A stretch of 64,000 bases of DNA from Lepidodermella squamata (taxonomy: Eukaryota; Gastrotricha), in assembly GCA_047495785.1 (NCBI GenBank), contig JBLDXI010000042.1, positions 3,472,001 through 3,536,000 on the forward strand, read 5' to 3'. This document shows, piece by piece, positions 53,039 through 64,000 of this stretch. Under the pieces are notes generated by a model. That model was given only the letters and a program-made list of their open reading frames with translations, was not told the origin of the DNA and did not search any database. The translations under genes and the position numbers were made by a program. Numbering within the stretch: position 1 is the stretch's first letter; every line of letters begins with the position of its first letter.

Positions 53039-56000
53039 TCAAATCATAGGTTTCGATTTTTTCGCCGAAATCGGACTGCACAAATCAGAATTATTATCAC
53101 TTCGCTTAGTGGCACTTTTACCGGGATTATCGCTCGCCGAATTTACAGAAAGATTCAAGTTATGAGCATGATTTTTACATAAAGATTGAATTTTGTTGAG
53201 CAAAGCGTCAAAAATCGGCGCGTTAAATTCTTGGGACGAATTCAGATAGGTTCGAATGCCTCTGATTTTATCAACATGGTCAGAACTACTAGGATCAAGG
53301 TCAAACAACATCAAACGCAGCTTTTGAGCCGTCCGCCGCTCTTCACTTTCTGCACTCCAACTTTCCTATAGAAAAATTATCATCAAGTTTATTATCACCA
53401 AAAAGATTAAGGTAGCTTGCTTTATAAGAAGACAGTATTTCTGTGACGACTAGCTTCAGTTTTTCGTCCGCATTCGGAGTTGAGCTAACTTTTGCCAGTC
53501 TGACGTAGTATTCACTCCACCACTGGGTCAAATTGTTGGCGACAGCTTGCGACTGAAGAACCGGCCCAATGTCCCACAACATCTCTAAGAGACCTTCGAA
53601 AGGTTCCGGCCTTTTCGACACAATTGTAGATTCCATGAATTTTACAACAAAATCGAATGATAGCATGTTGATAGCATACAATTTGCCAACCAGCCTTGAA
53701 TAAAAAAATTGTTCAATTCCATAGAAAATAGAATAATTGGGCTTTCTCACCGGGGGCAACAAGTCAGAACTTTAGAACTCGAGGCAAAACTTGGTTTCAA
53801 AACATTCAACAAAAATCGTTGAACACATGCTGTAAAATCGACGTTAGCATTGAAATGCACCTTAAAATTAAAAAAAATGCAAATTGGCTAATATTCAACA
53901 GGATATGTCTACCTCTTGAAGTAAATCGCACAATTTCGTAGCAATTTGGATTGTAAAATCGTCCTCTAGCTGGCTGCAAATTCTCGTCAATACCGAATCG
54001 ACTGAAGCTAAGAAAGTTTCGCCAATTTTCAGAGCCTGCAAATGCTCGATGATCCATTTCGATTGATCGTTATCCAGTCCTTCTCTCAGGTCAATCGAAT
54101 CAATCAAAGTTAGCGGACGGAAAATTAAAGCTTCCGGCTCATTGAAAATCTCAAGAGAAGTTGAAGGTGGTTCTTCAATCGGAACAGGCTCGGGAGTTTT
54201 CGGAGGCGGTTCAGTCGATGCTGTCACTTCTGGTAAGGGTGTTTCACTTGGTCGCAATTCTTGAGCAGGCAAAACCTCGTCTTGACTCGATTTTTCAGCA
54301 ATATCTTCGACTTTTTCAACTGGGTTACCATACAGATCTATCGCATCAAGAACCTTCAGAACTTCTGCTTTGTGGCTGAATTTCGATTTCTCAATAAGTT
54401 TCCGGAAATCTTGACCAATCTCCTTCAAAACGATTTTCATTTCAGCGTGACTTTCAGCAATGAATTGGTCGAGATTTCGCAAAAGATGGTAAATTAAATA
54501 CAAATCGATATTGGAGTGCTCATCCGAAACCAGTAATTTCTTGATTTGATCGACGAAAAACTCGATTGGAATCAATCCGATGGTACATAATTGGAATTTG
54601 AAAGGTGAACTTGACATAAATTCGTCGACTTGCCACTCAGTTTTTAAATCGAAAGGTAAAGACAGGGCCCACTCTTTGATGACCCCTTTGAAGGAGACAT
54701 ATTCACTCTCCAACTTAGTATCGGCCACAAATTTGAGTAAAATTCGAAAATTTTCTGAAATTTCTGATTTTTCACTGCATTCATAAGCCTGAAAAAAAAC
54801 AAAAAATATGAAACAAATGTACTGCCAGTTGGCATATTTTCTCACTTCTCGAATGATGAACGTCACTGCCAGGCTGAAATCAATCCGATTTTTGCAAGAA
54901 CCTAGCGCATTAGCCATAGCTAGAGAAATTTCGTCAACTTTCTGTGGTTGTTGCTTCAGAGTCAACAAATTTTCGGCCATCATTAGCATGAGAAAGTCGC
55001 CGCTATTTTCGGACACCGTTTTGTTTTGAGATGCCATTATTTTCTAGAAAAATGAATGGAAATTGTTCAAATTTCAAGTTAGACGTGAACTTACGGTATT
55101 CACACTTTCAAGGACGTGAACTGCTTTGATAAAATCGTCATCTTTCGGGCAAACTTGGTCGAGTATCGGAATCAACCGAGCTATGGCGCCAGTCCAAAAG
55201 TGAGCATCCTTCGAAGATATACTCCATTTCTCGATTGAGTCAACAATACTGATTAGCTGCAACATAAGCTGAGGCTGCGAGTCATGCAACTTTGAGCCAA
55301 TTATTCGAAAGACAGCAGGAGTTATCAGATCGTTGCTCAGGAAACACTCGGCTAGTCTGAAAATAAAATAATAAACTCAAAGCTCCAACAAAAATCGGAA
55401 AATTCACCTGATTATTCTCGTAAAATCAGCAATTTCTCGCTTAAAATAATGTAAAAAGCCTCGTTTTGCTTGATAGCTGCATAGTCCACCATTATTTCCG
55501 CAAAAATTAATCTTCAAAATTAAGAAATTTTATTAAAATGAAATGAATGTCAGTATTTTACCGTTTTAATAGCATGCGCCAAAGCCAATAGATTTGCGAA
55601 ATTATCGGATTCGACTTCGTGAGAAATCTAAAATTCACATATCATTTCATGAATTGTATCACTTGAACGAATTTACCTTATCAAGTAATGCAAACACGCT
55701 TTTTTCGAACAATGCCAAGTCACAACAATTCAGGATCGATTTCACCTGAGGGATTATCACTTTAACATCGCCGCCTTTAGAAGCAGCTTTTTTGACGAGA
55801 TTCACGATTTCTTCCGGGGTTTTCTTCTCTCCAATTCGGCCCATTAGACTCGAATGAGTTCGCTTCCGAAAATCACCTTTCTGAACAATTCAAGTAAATT
55901 TTATCGAATTTGAATATCGGGTAATTTACAGCTTTTATGGGTAAAACGATGTCTCGAATCACAGCCTTGGCCTGCCGACTCAACGACCGCTCATGCTGAA

Positions 56001-56783
56001 CATTGACCATTCGACGAATGAAAGCCTCCCAAAATAACGCGTCTTCAATGGTTGCGGCTCCTGATAAATGGCCTCGATCCAGCCATTCGTCGAGTAGCCG
56101 CAAAATTTCACAGCCATATATACAGTAACAATTCTCGCTATCCTCCACACTCGATAGCCGTAGTTGTTCGAGCAAATCCTGCAAATAGCTGAATGGAAAT
56201 ATTTTCCGGCTTATCATAATTTTGATAAATCTGAAATATATCAAAATATTAATCAGATTTCAAGAATATTTAACGACTAACTGAAGCCGTTTGCGAAGTT
56301 CAGGAGTGCCATATTGAATTTCTGAAGTTGAACATGCAGCTTTCAAGGCTGTTATAAAATCACCCTCGCCATCAGGCCGGCATATATCAGCGAGTAATTC
56401 AACCATATCGGCATAGACTCCAAGCAACGTAGAATCAGTAAACGAAGCCTAGAAATAAATAAATTTAACTAAAATAAAAGGAAAATTTCAAATAAAATTT
56501 ACCCGTATGGCTATGACTAGGACGATTTGGTCGAAATGGAACGCATCTTTCGCGTTGATTTGTGAAAGGAATTCACGAATTTGCGCAGCAAACCGCTTCA
56601 GCCTGTCGTCTTGGGGATTTGATTCCAGCGATTCTAAAATGTACATGACCGCTGAAGCGAGGCGATTTTGCGCAAAAATCTCGCCTGCTGTCTCCCAAAC
56701 AAGCTGAAAAAATTCAATTTGGATTTTGAAATTAAAATGATTGGAAAGCTAACTTGGACACATTTATCAGCAGACAGTGACAT
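53039..56783 (-). CDS. M8: tandem MIF4G-like repeat protein, 1039 aa
   Basis: Thirteen exons: 56754-56783, 56503-56703, 56282-56448, 55930-56230, 55677-55880, 55562-55627, 55408-55511, 55095-55356, 54846-55043, 53913-54788, 53751-53860, 53421-53694 and 53039-53365. Total 3120 nt, 1040 codons, no stop. Intron 12 (53366-53420) works only with a GC donor (GCAAGC), a GC-AG intron. A first module has RFIKIMISRKIFPFSYL-type helices, a Pro/Glu-rich linker lies at about 680-730, and the C-terminal MIF4G-like part (about 838-940) has RLVGKLYAINMLSFDF and ends at ESWSAESEE. The tail ends with AKKSKP. The ATG is 18 nt after a GAATAG acceptor, 73 nt from the M9 stop. Confidence 0.83.
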
Positions 56784-56856
56784 TAATTAAATCGTAAAAA
56801 CCTATTCGCCATCACAAAATTAAAAAAAACACGTTATCATTTGAAATTTTTGGAAA

Positions 56857-59800
56857 TTAAGCAGGATGATATTTCTTTTCCGGCGATCCATTGTCACAGA
56901 GACCGTGATTCGAACTCCTTTTTCGAGATCGTTGGATCTCTGTATTCAAAATGGCAACGTCTGGTTTCACGTCGGGGCTACACGTACATGGAACATCAGG
57001 CTTTATATCCTGGTCAATTGGTTCATCAAGTCTCGCAAAAAACTCGATATTTTTGATAAAATTCATATGAAGTTGAGCGTAAGGGTTTTCAGATGAATTA
57101 ATCAGTTCCTTCACTCGGTTAATATTCGCGCGAAAAGCTGCCGGGTCATCACTCAGATTTTGCGGGGAAAGGTTGGATGAAATTTCAATCAGCTGATCGA
57201 TTTCACTCTCGTGTTCGATAATTTCGCCACGTTCAGCTCTGAAATTCGTCATTCCAACTTGCGCAAGGCACTCCTTGACTAGATCCAGCTCAAAAATTTC
57301 CCCGATTGCCTTTTTCAAGGCTTTCTTGCTCGATGGAAGGTGTTCAATCGCACTAAGCCGGTAGAATATGTTCATCCACCAGGCTCGATATTGGTCGATC
57401 GGTAGCTTATCAATAACATCTCGAGATCTCAAATGAAATAGCTCGCCAAGACCTTGAATAAGCGGTAATTGCTTGCTTTCAACACATTTTGTTAGGAAAG
57501 GCAGCAGAAATCTTCTCGTCACGAAATTTTTCTGCTTCAAAACAAAAGCCAGCCTAAATATTAGGGAAGCTAGAAAAGTTCAAAGCAAGATATTTCCGAA
57601 ATTCGTACCGGGGAATCCTCCTTAACTTTGATTTGTAAGTAGTTTCAAGGCTCTCGAGAGTATCGGCCAGAATTAGTTTTTCACTTGGCTGAAAATTCAT
57701 CCATAAAATTCATCCGTAGAGCTGGTGGTTCAAAACATACCAAGGTAGTATTTTCGATGTCCTTCTTCAAATCAGCAACTGCGTTGTGGTGATGCTCATG
57801 AAACCTCTCGCTGGCATATCGCTTTACATGTTCCATAATCAGCTTTTTGACACCTTTCTTGCAATTAAACGTCATCGACATCATTTTCATAAAATCTCGT
57901 CCAGCTTTAGCAAAGGCTTGTTGCTCATTTTCATCCGATAAAACCTTTTCAAGGTAAGCTTCAATGAAAGCATTGACATTTCTTTGGGGTTGATTCGCGA
58001 TTCGCGAGAAAAATTCAGGCGGCTTATCACTGGCGAAAACGCGATGAGCCGTTTGAATGATATCGTTAGCAGACATAACCACTTCTTTCGCTAGAAAAAG
58101 CAAGTTCGGCCTTTGAATATTCGAGTGATTTTTCAAAAACGAACCTTGATAATTTTCACTTCGGGCAAAACCCCCTTCCTTCAACACAGACTCCAGAAAT
58201 TCCGTGATCTCTGGAATAAGATCTTCGGGGAAAATTTCCGGCTGACCTTTCAGTAGACAATCAAAATCGCGAAATCGTTTCAACCAAAACGCAAAGTCGT
58301 TTTCGTCTGGGACGTAAATGCCTTCCCTCACTAAATCAACGACGCTTCTCATCACCTGGTAAGTGTAATTCGTTTTGACTTGGTCTTCAGCCTTGATGCG
58401 CAGAAAAGACTTGTAGTGCCATGGAACAAGCAATCCGATGCGGCATAGCTGATTTTTAATCGGTAGCGAATGATAGAATTGGCTAAGATGGGGCTCAGTG
58501 AAAAATAGCGGCATTCGGCAAGCAGCGGCATTTATGAAATCGAAAAATTCGACTTGTCGCTGCGTCCCTTTACTGGAATCAATCGATAATTGCCTCTGTA
58601 AATCAATAATTCAGGATTTCTCAGTCAGAATTTTGAGCAAAATTTACCTTCATAAGTGATTTTAGCAGCTGCTCAAATGCCGTATGCTTTTCAGGATCCG
58701 AAATAGCGAACATCTTGAAATCAATAAAAGGAATTGACAAATTATTTCTAAAGAAAATTCTCTCAGACCTTTTCCAATATCAAAGAAGCACACGCTTCGG
58801 CTTCACTAGGATTTTTTATCCCAACAATAATAGATCGGAACTCCTCGGTGACGTGCAGCAGTTCATTGGGGTCACTTTCAAGCTTTTCGATCAATTTTGT
58901 TATCGAGTCTGTCGATTCAAACACAATGGACCGTTCTGCAATGCGAATGACTTCAAATATTTTAGCGCAAATTTTATTCTGAAAATGAACATTTTCAATT
59001 ATTTTCCGAAATAATAGGTTCCTCCATACCTTGTGCAGATTACTAAATAGTTTTTTGACAACATGAGTTCTCGCAGAATGGGTGAAGAAGGCATGGGCCT
59101 CTTCGAGGCTGGTTTTAATCAGCTGCAGCTGCGACTCATCGAATGAGTCGTTATCAGTCATTAGAAGATATTGCTCCAGAAGATGCAAGATTTTCGTCCA
59201 TCTATCGTACAATTTACCAGTATGGCTCAGATTTCGAATCGACTTCTCATATATGTTCGATTTGAAAAAGTTCCGCTTATGGAATAACGCAAGACATCTG
59301 AAATAATGATTGAGTCAATGAAATTTGAATATTTTTCTAGCAAACTCTAGTCGTTTTGTGTAGTTTTCACCGCGAATGAACCAGTCTTCGATGATTGGAT
59401 CCAAATCTCGGGCAACGTCCCACTTTTTCAGGTCCATTACGAAGGAATAAAACATGAAGTCCGTATTCGACCGAGTTCTTCTTATCTAATCAAACAGATT
59501 CATCTTAATAGAAATAATAACAAGTTTGAATATTACCGTGTTGAAAACTTCGATTATGATGGCATTGAATGATTCAGGACAGGTGCATTGCTTGAGAATT
59601 GCTCTCAGCTCTTCGATAGTAGGATAGTGGCCGCCTTTATTCAACAACCTGATCTCTTGAAGAAGGATTCCGGCTTCCGAACCAAATTTTATAGGCTGCT
59701 TCTCAACAATACTAGGGGTAGTATTGCTCTGTTCAGCTCTCTCACTCGTTTCATCAACTTTTCCAAGTTTACACCAACCTTCAACCTTCGAAAACGAAAT

Positions 59801-61549
59801 TAAGGAAAATCCGAGGAAATCAAGTTAACAAGTACCGATTTCAGTTCTTTAAAGAATGACTTGATTTCCTTCCTTAGTTTTTTGTCTTCTACAGTTTTCC
59901 GATTTATCTCAACATTTGAACAGATATCAAGCCAAAATTCATCATCAGCTGAATCGTGAAGCCAGTTAGGGTCAAAATATAGCTGACGGATGAGTTTCAA
60001 CAGCGCGAATTGAGAACCATAATCACTCCTATCTGGATCAACAGCCGATTTAAAAATCGAGGATTTTATCAAGCCACTTTGGTACAGAGCTTCGGCAAAT
60101 TTCAAGCGGGCTTGGAACGTTCTCTGATCTGAAGCGTATAGATCGATTTCCGCAAAGATTTTATGAATGCAATCTGCAATCGATAGCAGTTTGCCATTTT
60201 CACTCGGCACTGAGACCTGATTAAAAGGTCAATCATGGTACAAATAAACAAATTGAGTACAAACCTCCCGAATTTTCGATAAAATTGAGACAGCAGTCTT
60301 GAATTGACTGAAATCCATTACTTCAATCTGAATATAAATCGATTATTTTAATTTATTCCAGGTAATAATCAGCTCACCTTTCTTATGCACTTTTTGACCT
60401 CAGTTACTAAATTTTCACTCATCATTATTGTATGCTTCAATTTTTCTAAGCAATCTTCAGTTTCTACATCGTTCCAGTTTGAACATAACCCTTTGAACGC
60501 AGAAGGCCAAGTTGATTCAGCTAAAAAAATAAATTTACTTTGAATTTCAGGTCTTTTATCGAATCTTTTACCAGCTTTGGACTGTTGGCGAAACCTCCAA
60601 TCGCCTTTGGCCTTGATAAGAACAAATTAGCGAGGGAACTAAAAAAATATCTCCATATTTACCTCTTTCAATTCAGAAAGAAATTTTTTCAAATTTGCAT
60701 CCGGGGCAATATTAATAAATTTTCGATGCATCGCTTCCCAGTAGACAGCATCCTCTATTGCCATAATTGGTGCTTTTGGCCGGCTCAAAACTTTGTCGAG
60801 CTCCGAAAATATTTCTTTCACGCATAGGCTCAAGACAGTACCAGTCTTAGAAGCAACAAAGCTTCGGAGTAGTTTCCGATATATGCCAAAAGCAAGAATT
60901 TTATCACATATCATTTCTGCAATGAAACTACAGTAAAATCGGGTTGAAACGATGAAAAATTGATTAAGGATTATGTTTGTACCTGAATCCACTTTCCAGA
61001 TCTGAAACCGAACGGCCGCCCTCAATCAATAAATCCAAGCAAACGTTTTCCATCGAAGCCGTGAATGATTCCTGTTTGCCTTTCCCATGGATCTATGGAA
61101 GGAGACGATGAACATATTTACCCCAATTACACAGCAATATAACCTCTTTCATCATTTTCAACAATGGCTTGTAAATGGATATTTTCGAATTGTCCGCTAG
61201 ACCAGCCTATAATTATTAAATGATTTCATCGAACTAGTACAAAACAATACGAAGATATGTACCCTTCGTGTGATAATTGATACCATCTCGGTAAAAAATG
61301 GATCGTTCATGGAATAAACTATTTCTTGAATTTTTGTTTGTACATCAGCAGCAGGAAGAACTTCCGACTCAAAACTATCGAGAATAAGCATGATTTCTGT
61401 GGCAGACTCAAGATCGCCAATGACCTTAATTTTCGACTTCGGCGGTTCCAAAGCCGCCAACCGAAACTGTAAAAGATCAAAAATGAAGACGGAGCAAAAA
61501 ATCCTCACAAAATTACCTTAGCACTATTTCTCGCCAAAATTGAGCTCAT
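56857..61549 (-). CDS. M9: tandem MIF4G-like repeat protein, 1288 aa
   Basis: Seventeen exons: 61517-61549, 61263-61466, 61144-61206, 60983-61092, 60663-60927, 60572-60611, 60378-60520, 60265-60327, 59836-60216, 59537-59785, 59346-59485, 59030-59297, 58769-58978, 58648-58713, 57741-58595, 57609-57688 and 56857-57553. Total 3867 nt, 1289 codons, no stop. The first eight exons parallel M8 (AKGDWRFRQQSKA matches KGDFRKRTHSS of M8 exon 5). Exons 13-17 parallel M10 one for one, except that exon 15 is split in M10. The last module has RLAFVLKQKNFVTRRFLLPF. The tail contains DIKPDVP and DVKPDVA repeats, then RKR and KK clusters. The ATG is 15 nt after a GGATAG acceptor, 240 nt from the M10 stop. Confidence 0.83.
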
Positions 61550-61789
61550 CTTCCGACTTGACCTCTATCCAAATATGACAATAAAATATCTATAAGCACA
61601 TAAATTTGGCAAAGAATTAGACTTAGGCCTGTTTTTTGATAATGGACAGGTTTTATCCAGAAAGAACGCAGGTCTCAAGACTCAACAAACTGATGATAAC
61701 TACCAATTGATGGGTGCCTCACGAAAGCTACATTCTTCGGCTTCTTTTCACTTCACAGGAGAGTAAAAAAACCGTATTTATTATATAAA

Positions 61790-64000
61790 TCACGCGAATT
61801 GCATTCGCTTCTTTGGCGAATCTTCGTCAAGAGACTCATTATTCTGACTTCTTTTCCGCAACTTTTCGACTTTCACAGGCAAAGCATCCTGTTTGATTTC
61901 GCTATCGCAATCGCAGGTGTGTTCATGAGGATGATTATTGGCTACCGAAGCTGGTCCATATTGCGCAAACAATTGAATGCTATGAATCAAGCCCCGGACA
62001 ACAGGGGCCAACGCATCTTTAGACGAATCAATCGATTTTTTCAAACGATTAAGCTTATCGTGAAAATTAGCCGGGTCATCTGCCAAGCTTTGCGGGGTGA
62101 GAACCGCAACATTTGACATCAGATCATAATTTTTCTCACCCATATCGCTGATTTCGGCAACGAATGGTTTCACCTGATCGTGGGATAATATTTCATCCAC
62201 CCTATTCTTTAGCTCAGTTGCCAATGATGAATCATCTCTCATAGAAATGAGCCGGAATAGAAAGGTTTGCCACCACTGCCGGCATCGCGAATTCATTACT
62301 TGACTCAACGGCGTTCGGCTTTTTTGATTGAGCATCAAATTCAGGCTTGTAAATAAGGACATTCGCTTTGTCGTTGCAACGTTGTCCAAAAATTTGGTAA
62401 AAAAGTTGATGGTTAACACCTCTTCGTCGACCAACGTCCAAGCAAGCCTGTTAAAATTTCGCATCAAACACAATTTTAAACTAATTTTTATTAAAATAAC
62501 AACCTGCAAACTTGGGTGGATTTCAGCTGATATGAAGCCATGGTTTGACGTAAGGTATCACTCAGAACAAGTTTTTCACTCGGCTAGATTCTAAACCAAT
62601 AAACCTTTTCAACATGAAAATTAAAAACAAACCAATACGCTTTCGTCGATTTCACGCTGCAAATTTGTGACAGTTTTATCATGATTTTCATGAAAATCAC
62701 GACCAACAAGGATGAGTAAATGTTCCTCGATCAAATCTGCAATGTTCTCGCAACAGCGAAAAGTGATCGCACTCATTTTCGCGAATTCCTTAGCAACTTT
62801 TGGGTAAATTTGATAGCCGGGCTGCGAAGACGAAAAAGCCTTGGAATAAAGCAAAAAATCTAATTTTAGCTCGGAAAATCAAGCCACATACCTTTGTAAC
62901 GTAAACTTCAATCAGCGTGCGAATGAGTTCTATCGGCAGATTAGAAAGGCGATGGTAAAATTCTGGCTTCTTGCCTCCCGCTATAAGCTTCACCGCGAGA
63001 CCAGTAATACGAGTAACTGTGTATTCCATTTCCGGAACTAAATTTACAGTGTGCAAAGAAGCAACAAAAATTTACGAAAATATTACCATCCTCGTCTGAT
63101 TTCTTGAAGCCACCCTTCTGGATAACAAAATGTGGATCATCCAAGGATAACATAAGCCTCTCATGAAATTACTTCAGACATCATTTTGATAAAATGTTCG
63201 ATTTCGACCGATAGACTAGCAGGAGGCAGTGGCTGCTTCCGTGTAAGGCTTGCTCGAAAATTTTCAAACGCTTCTTGCCAAAATTTAGCATCCAATTCAT
63301 CAAGTTTATACTCGCCTTGATCGACTAAATGAGCCACATTCTTGATAATGTGATAAATGAAAGCAATTTTCCACGGTTCATTTTGATTAATAGACATGCA
63401 GTTTTTGAAGTTTCGATAGAAGAGCACGCCCAGTTTACACAAGTGATTTTTAAATGGCAACGAATCAACAAATGCGAGGACGTGGGATTCCGAGAATGAT
63501 TGCCGCTGGAACATGACCGATTTCACGTATTCGAAAAACATGACCTCTCGGTTACTTCCGTCTTCCCGATTTATGAAAAAAGACTCCTTTAACAAGAAGC
63601 GTTCATGTTAAAATCTGTATCACTAATAGAAAAGATCACCAACGTTGTTAATAGAAAGTAGCCATTTGTCCAGGGCTACTTTCAAATCTTGGGATGGCGT
63701 GTGCTCCATCTGTAAATGAAATGCAAACAAATATTCAGCTGCCCAGATAAGACATTACTTTTTGTAAAATAGGGGCGACGCAAGCTTCAGCTTCTTTGAA
63801 ATTGCGTATTTCATCGAAAACCGATTTCACAGCTTCAGCGAATCGCGGCAAGTCACTTGGATTCTCTTCCAGCTCCCTCAATAATCTTTCGATAGTTCCG
63901 CGAGATTTTTTTTGTTCAACAGGTTTTTCAATGAGAAAAAATGGGGCACACAGTTTGTCCTAAAGAATTATATTCAATAGATATAATTGCTACTTGATGC
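61790..64000 (-). CDS. M10: MIF4G-like repeat protein, C-terminal 600 aa (5' end outside window)
   Basis: Exons visible: 63759-63959, 63644-63709, 63173-63586, 63087-63117, 62892-63037, 62633-62839, 62504-62583 and 61790-62447. They sum to 1803 nt, 601 codons, no stop, starting in phase 0. Exons align with M9 exons 13-17; the single 855-nt exon of M9 is split into four here, one of only 31 nt (KGGFKKSDED). The last exon carries LAWTLVDEEVLTINFF and the conserved LTPQSLADDPANFHDKLNRL segment. The tail has IKQDALPVKVEK and a Lys/Arg cluster. An AATAAA lies just after the stop. Confidence 0.83.

Noticed and set aside
53895-55037. ATG at 55037 as the start of a separate gene
   Set aside because: It follows an acceptor that joins in phase to the upstream exon at 55095-55356, and the combined 13-exon model gives an exact multiple of three. 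It is internal to M8.
60612-60662. 24-nt intron or internal stop after M9 exon 5
   Set aside because: Using the acceptor ATCAAG at 60612 gives a 51-nt intron, an exon that matches M8 (KGDFRK-like), and a consistent frame.
63118-63172. Frameshift or a 15-nt intron in M10
   Set aside because: A normal 55-nt intron ending at TTATCCAG leaves a 31-nt exon that matches M9 and keeps the frame.
1-64000. Prokaryotic operon, CRISPR, tRNA or rRNA features
   Set aside because: Genes are densely intron-split with GT-AG sites, there are no regularly spaced short repeats, and I recognised no tRNA or rRNA sequence.

Overview
This is a eukaryotic, probably metazoan, window. The genes have many short introns, mostly 40-80 nt, with GT donors and acceptors that usually read TTTTTAG or TTTTCAG. 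Essentially every well-supported gene lies on the minus strand. I rebuilt each gene exon by exon; every complete model except one sums to a multiple of three with no internal stop, which strongly supports the structures. The species cannot be assigned. The spacing described below suggests a lineage with spliced-leader trans-splicing (nematodes, rotifers, flatworms, tunicates and others).

Layout, given as minus-strand genes from left to right. 3.1-36.8 kb holds a first family of large helical proteins: M1 (5' exons only), M2 (982 aa), a decayed copy near 10.5 kb, M3 (1159 aa), M4 (1221 aa) and M5 (1091 aa). M2-M5 each have exactly 11 exons. Their C-terminal third reads as a MIF4G domain of the eIF4G type, ending in the expected N-x-W segment, and several more divergent MIF4G-like modules precede it. 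36.9-47.8 kb holds three RING / B-box-like / coiled-coil / ankyrin genes (R-A, R-B, R-C), a TRIM-like architecture with ankyrin repeats; R-B carries a one-base frameshift in a homopolymer. 48.0-64.0 kb holds a second, more divergent MIF4G-like subfamily: M6 (513 aa), M7 (878 aa), M8 (1039 aa), M9 (1288 aa) and M10, which runs off the right edge.

The most striking property is the spacing. Each stop codon is usually only 60-125 nt from the next ATG (240 nt and about 316 nt in two cases), and each ATG sits 0-31 nt after a 3' splice acceptor. This is the signature of polycistronic transcription resolved by trans-splicing. If so, much of the 64 kb could be one or more very long operons that co-express multi-MIF4G proteins with RING-ankyrin ubiquitin ligases. 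Conserved SUMO-interaction-like motifs in M2-M4 and basic, nuclear-localisation-like tails give a weak hint of shared nuclear or SUMO/ubiquitin-linked regulation.

The longer introns (M1, M3, M5, R-B, R-C) and the gap between M2 and M3 are filled with broken transposable elements: Tc1/mariner, a pogo-like MITE, CACTA/Tnp2-like, hAT, LINE reverse transcriptase, a two-zinc-knuckle ORF, a Gypsy/BEL-type integrase and a GIY-YIG fragment. Nearly all their recognisable coding remnants lie on the plus strand, antisense to the host genes. I saw no rRNA, tRNA, CRISPR or prokaryotic features. The first 1.2 kb, 3.4-3.68 kb, 10.0-10.5 kb, 17.0-17.8 kb and 24.25-24.6 kb contain nothing I can identify as genes.
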